Assembly: GCA_016342745.1 (NCBI GenBank)
Contig: JAEINT010000007.1
Location: 124,001 to 188,000, forward strand
Direction of reading: 5' to 3'
Length of the DNA: 64,000 bases
DNA from: Labilibaculum sp.
GTDB lineage: Bacteria > Bacteroidota > Bacteroidia > Bacteroidales > Marinifilaceae
Numbering within the stretch: the stretch's first letter is position 1; the number at the start of each line of letters is the position of its first letter. Position numbers and translations under genes: made by a program. The notes beneath the pieces were generated by a model. The model was not told where the DNA came from, made no database searches, and saw nothing but the letters and a program-made list of their open reading frames with translations. Positions 62,209 through 64,000 of the stretch are shown here, piece after piece.

Positions 62209-63336
62209 ATGAAATACTATATCATTACAGGTGAAGCATCAGGAGATCTTCACGCATCTAACCTAATGAAAGAGTTAAAAGTTCAGGATCCTGAAGCGGA
62301 TTTTCGCTTTTGGGGCGGTGACTTAATGCAAGCTCAGGGAGGCGAAATGGTGAAGCATTATCGCGAAACCGCTTTCATGGGATTTTTAACTGTGGTGAAA
62401 AATTTAGGAAAGATAAAGGCCAATTTTGCCCTTTGCGAGAAAGATCTTTTGGAATTTAAACCTGATGTGTTGATTTTGGTTGATTACCCTGGTTTTAATT
62501 TGCGCATGGCCAAGTTTGCAAAGAAGTATGGCATTCGTGTACATTACTATATTTCACCAAAAATTTGGGCTTGGAAAGAATCTCGTGTGAAGAAAATAAA
62601 AGCATATGTTGATCGTATGTTTACGATATTTCCTTTTGAAACAGAATTTTATCAAAAGCACAATTACGAGGTGAGTTTTGGTGGCAATCCTCTATTAGAT
62701 GCCATTGAGAATCGGGCAAACAAGGGCGAAGCTTTTTCTGATTTTATCAAACGAAATGGCTTGGCAGATAAACCAATTATTGCCTTATTAGCAGGTTCTA
62801 GAAAACAGGAGATCGAACGAGTTTTACCTGTCATGTTAGAATGTGTGGAGTCTTTTCCAGATCATCAGTTTGTGGTTGCTGCTGCGCCATCCATAACGAA
62901 GGCATTTTATGCTTCTGTGGTAGGACATAAGAATGTGCAGTTTGTTTACGGACAAACCTATGATTTATTGCAACAGGCCGATGCAGCAGTTGTTACTTCA
63001 GGAACAGCGACTCTGGAAACAGCTTTGCTTCGAATTCCACAAGTAGTTTGTTACCTAACAGGAGGTGGTAAGCTCTTATTTACAATTGGTAAGCGATTGT
63101 TGAAAGTGAAATATATTTCTTTAGTTAATTTGGTGATGGATAAGCTTATCGTAAAAGAATTAATCCAACATACTTGCAATAAGGAGATGATTACCGAAGA
63201 GTTGAATCAAATTCTTTTTAAAGAAGATTATAGAAGTGAAATGCTTCATAATTACCAACTGCTAAATGAAAAATTAGGTGGAGCAGGAGCTTCTGCGCGT
63301 TTTGCAAATATGATTTACAACGATCTACAGAGATAA
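62209..63336 (+). CDS. lpxB: Lipid-A-disaccharide synthase
   Basis: Joins UDP-2,3-diacylglucosamine and lipid X to make the lipid A disaccharide; a peripheral membrane GT-B enzyme. The 375 residues open MKYYIITGEASGDLHASNL. Other family blocks are YYISPKIWAWKESRVKKIK (about 115), GGNPLLDAI, LLAGSRKQEIERVLPVM, and the C-terminal AAVVTSGTATLETALLRIPQVV. The heptad repeat sits where its ribosome-binding region should be. Confidence 0.97.
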   Translation: MKYYIITGEASGDLHASNLMKELKVQDPEADFRFWGGDLMQAQGGEMVKHYRETAFMGFLTVVKNLGKIKANFALCEKDLLEFKPDVLILVDYPGFNLRMAKFAKKYGIRVHYYISPKIWAWKESRVKKIKAYVDRMFTIFPFETEFYQKHNYEVSFGGNPLLDAIENRANKGEAFSDFIKRNGLADKPIIALLAGSRKQEIERVLPVMLECVESFPDHQFVVAAAPSITKAFYASVVGHKNVQFVYGQTYDLLQQADAAVVTSGTATLETALLRIPQVVCYLTGGGKLLFTIGKRLLKVKYISLVNLVMDKLIVKELIQHTCNKEMITEELNQILFKEDYRSEMLHNYQLLNEKLGGAGASARFANMIYNDLQR

Positions 63337-63337
63337 C

Positions 63338-64000
63338 TTATTCAGGTATTACCTTAGCGGTAGGGCTTTGATTGTTTACCTGCACTCGCTTAATGGTAAT
63401 TTCAGGGTTTCCTTTGTAATAGATATTTCCGCTGGTATAAATTGTAGCATTTAACTTGTTTTCAACCCAAATATGAGCTTCTCCAATTCCATTTTGTGCC
63501 AAATTAGTGTTGCTTGTTTGTAATTGAGATGCTTTGATATTAATAATTCCGTTTAAAACGTATTTAGCCTCTGTGCATACACCGTTAAATTCATAACCGC
63601 CAGCAACACTTCCGTAAGTGTGAAAATCAAGAGAATTGTAATTTAAACTAAGATTCATTTCTACCAATTCACTTGCCGATGCAACATCAATATCCAATAG
63701 ATCTCCGCTAATTGTTCCTTGAGTGCTATAATTTGAAGGAGCTTCAGTTGCAATTTTTTTGAATTCTTTTAAATGGAATTCGGCTATTATTTGATCGTAG
63801 TTGGTAAAATTGTTTTTATGCGAATGATCAATGATCACATTCTGCTCATTAATTTGAATGGACACCTTAGAAATGATATTCTCGCCACCTTTTAAAAGAA
63901 CATATTCATCATCATCTTCAACTAATATTATTTTGAAGATATTGTTGTTTTGAATTCCTGAAATACTAGGTAAATCAATTCTCTTTTCAATGTATTCTCC
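63338..64000 (-). CDS. Head-GIN domain (DUF2807) protein, N-terminus outside the window
   Basis: Minus-strand frame open to the right edge (an internal GTG at 63865 is not the start). The visible N-terminal side reads EKRIDLPSISGIQNNNIFKI, followed by LLKGGENIISKV, the classic start of a head-GIN domain with the conserved sequence order. The C-terminus has YYKGNPEITIKRVQVNN. These are secreted beta-helix-like proteins, perhaps adhesins; the signal peptide would lie outside. The gene ends 1 base from the convergent lpxB stop. Confidence 0.82.
   Translation of the reverse strand, partial: GEYIEKRIDLPSISGIQNNNIFKIILVEDDDEYVLLKGGENIISKVSIQINEQNVIIDHSHKNNFTNYDQIIAEFHLKEFKKIATEAPSNYSTQGTISGDLLDIDVASASELVEMNLSLNYNSLDFHTYGSVAGGYEFNGVCTEAKYVLNGIINIKASQLQTSNTNLAQNGIGEAHIWVENKLNATIYTSGNIYYKGNPEITIKRVQVNNQSPTAKVIPE

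Noticed and set aside
1-64000. tRNA, rRNA, tmRNA, RNase P RNA, prophage or insertion sequence
   Set aside because: I looked for cloverleaf-like and conserved RNA core sequences and for transposase or integrase motifs and saw none; a covariance-model scan would be the decisive test.

Overview
The window looks like a chromosomal segment of a marine or sediment Bacteroidota, most likely a Bacteroidales/Marinilabiliales-type organism. Reasons: low G+C throughout, a SusC/SusD outer-membrane pair, many DUFs typical of the phylum (DUF3078, DUF4197, DUF4395, head-GIN DUF2807), TAnnTTTG-type -7 promoter elements, and short intergenic palindromic elements of a kind widespread in Bacteroidota. There is no phage, plasmid, CRISPR, rRNA or tRNA signal that I could see. 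The genus-level guess is inference; the phylum is well supported.

Layout. 1-3.8 kb: truncated ABC-F ATPase, nth, a ZIP metal transporter and a small 2x[4Fe-4S] ferredoxin. 3.8-9.1 kb: a long structured leader followed by susC-susD. 9.1-14.2 kb: a YfcC-type carrier divergent from hutI and the fused formiminotransferase-cyclodeaminase (histidine/formimino-glutamate catabolism), with a palindromic repeat pair between the two enzymes. 14.5-19.6 kb: a secreted protein with a degenerate M23 fold, then sucA-sucB (2-oxoglutarate dehydrogenase E1/E2; no E3 here). 19.8-26.5 kb: co-directional YiiX-like hydrolase, AddB-like nuclease, OmpA/TPR/PD40 envelope protein and cysteine desulfurase. 27-34 kb: a candidate small RNA, a GH3/serine-hydrolase fusion, CYTH phosphatase, coaX, a 2-hydroxyacid dehydrogenase and an ATP-grasp enzyme.

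34.5-37.3 kb is the most striking region: a cold-shock-domain protein facing a tandem array of four nearly identical 63-residue CspA-type genes. Each has its own TAnnTTTG promoter, a 135-160 nt leader and a terminator. The leaders share sequence blocks and can form the same long-range helix and internal hairpin, with a compensatory base-pair change in one copy. This is a good candidate for a cis-acting RNA regulator of cold-shock genes.

37.4-47.8 kb: DUF4197 and other envelope proteins, a TrhA/hemolysin III homologue, tryptophanase with a long 5' region, a DUF3078 porin-like protein, a HAD protein of the soluble-P-type-ATPase kind, rhodanese, macro domain and 6-phosphofructokinase. 47.4-50.6 kb: a six-gene minus-strand operon (ArsR-type repressor, thioredoxin-like ArsE, ArsF-like lipoprotein, ArsG-like permease, UPF0718 permease, DCC-family protein) with a likely operator in front; it resembles arsEFG loci for aromatic arsenicals. 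50.7-64 kb: a hypothetical secreted protein, Cys-rich small-domain protein, PAS histidine kinase, AlkX/YcaQ-type DNA glycosylase, PrsW-like protease, DUF4395, a clan-A glycosidase-like lipoprotein, pheT, a repeat-rich intergenic zone, surE, a small membrane protein, a heptad inverted repeat, lpxB and a truncated head-GIN adhesin-like protein.

Most genes are housekeeping or ordinary accessory genes. The new-looking material is mainly in RNA and intergenic DNA: the csp leaders, an orphan promoter-hairpin-terminator unit at 27.2 kb, two palindromic repeat pairs, and the heptad repeat just in front of lpxB.
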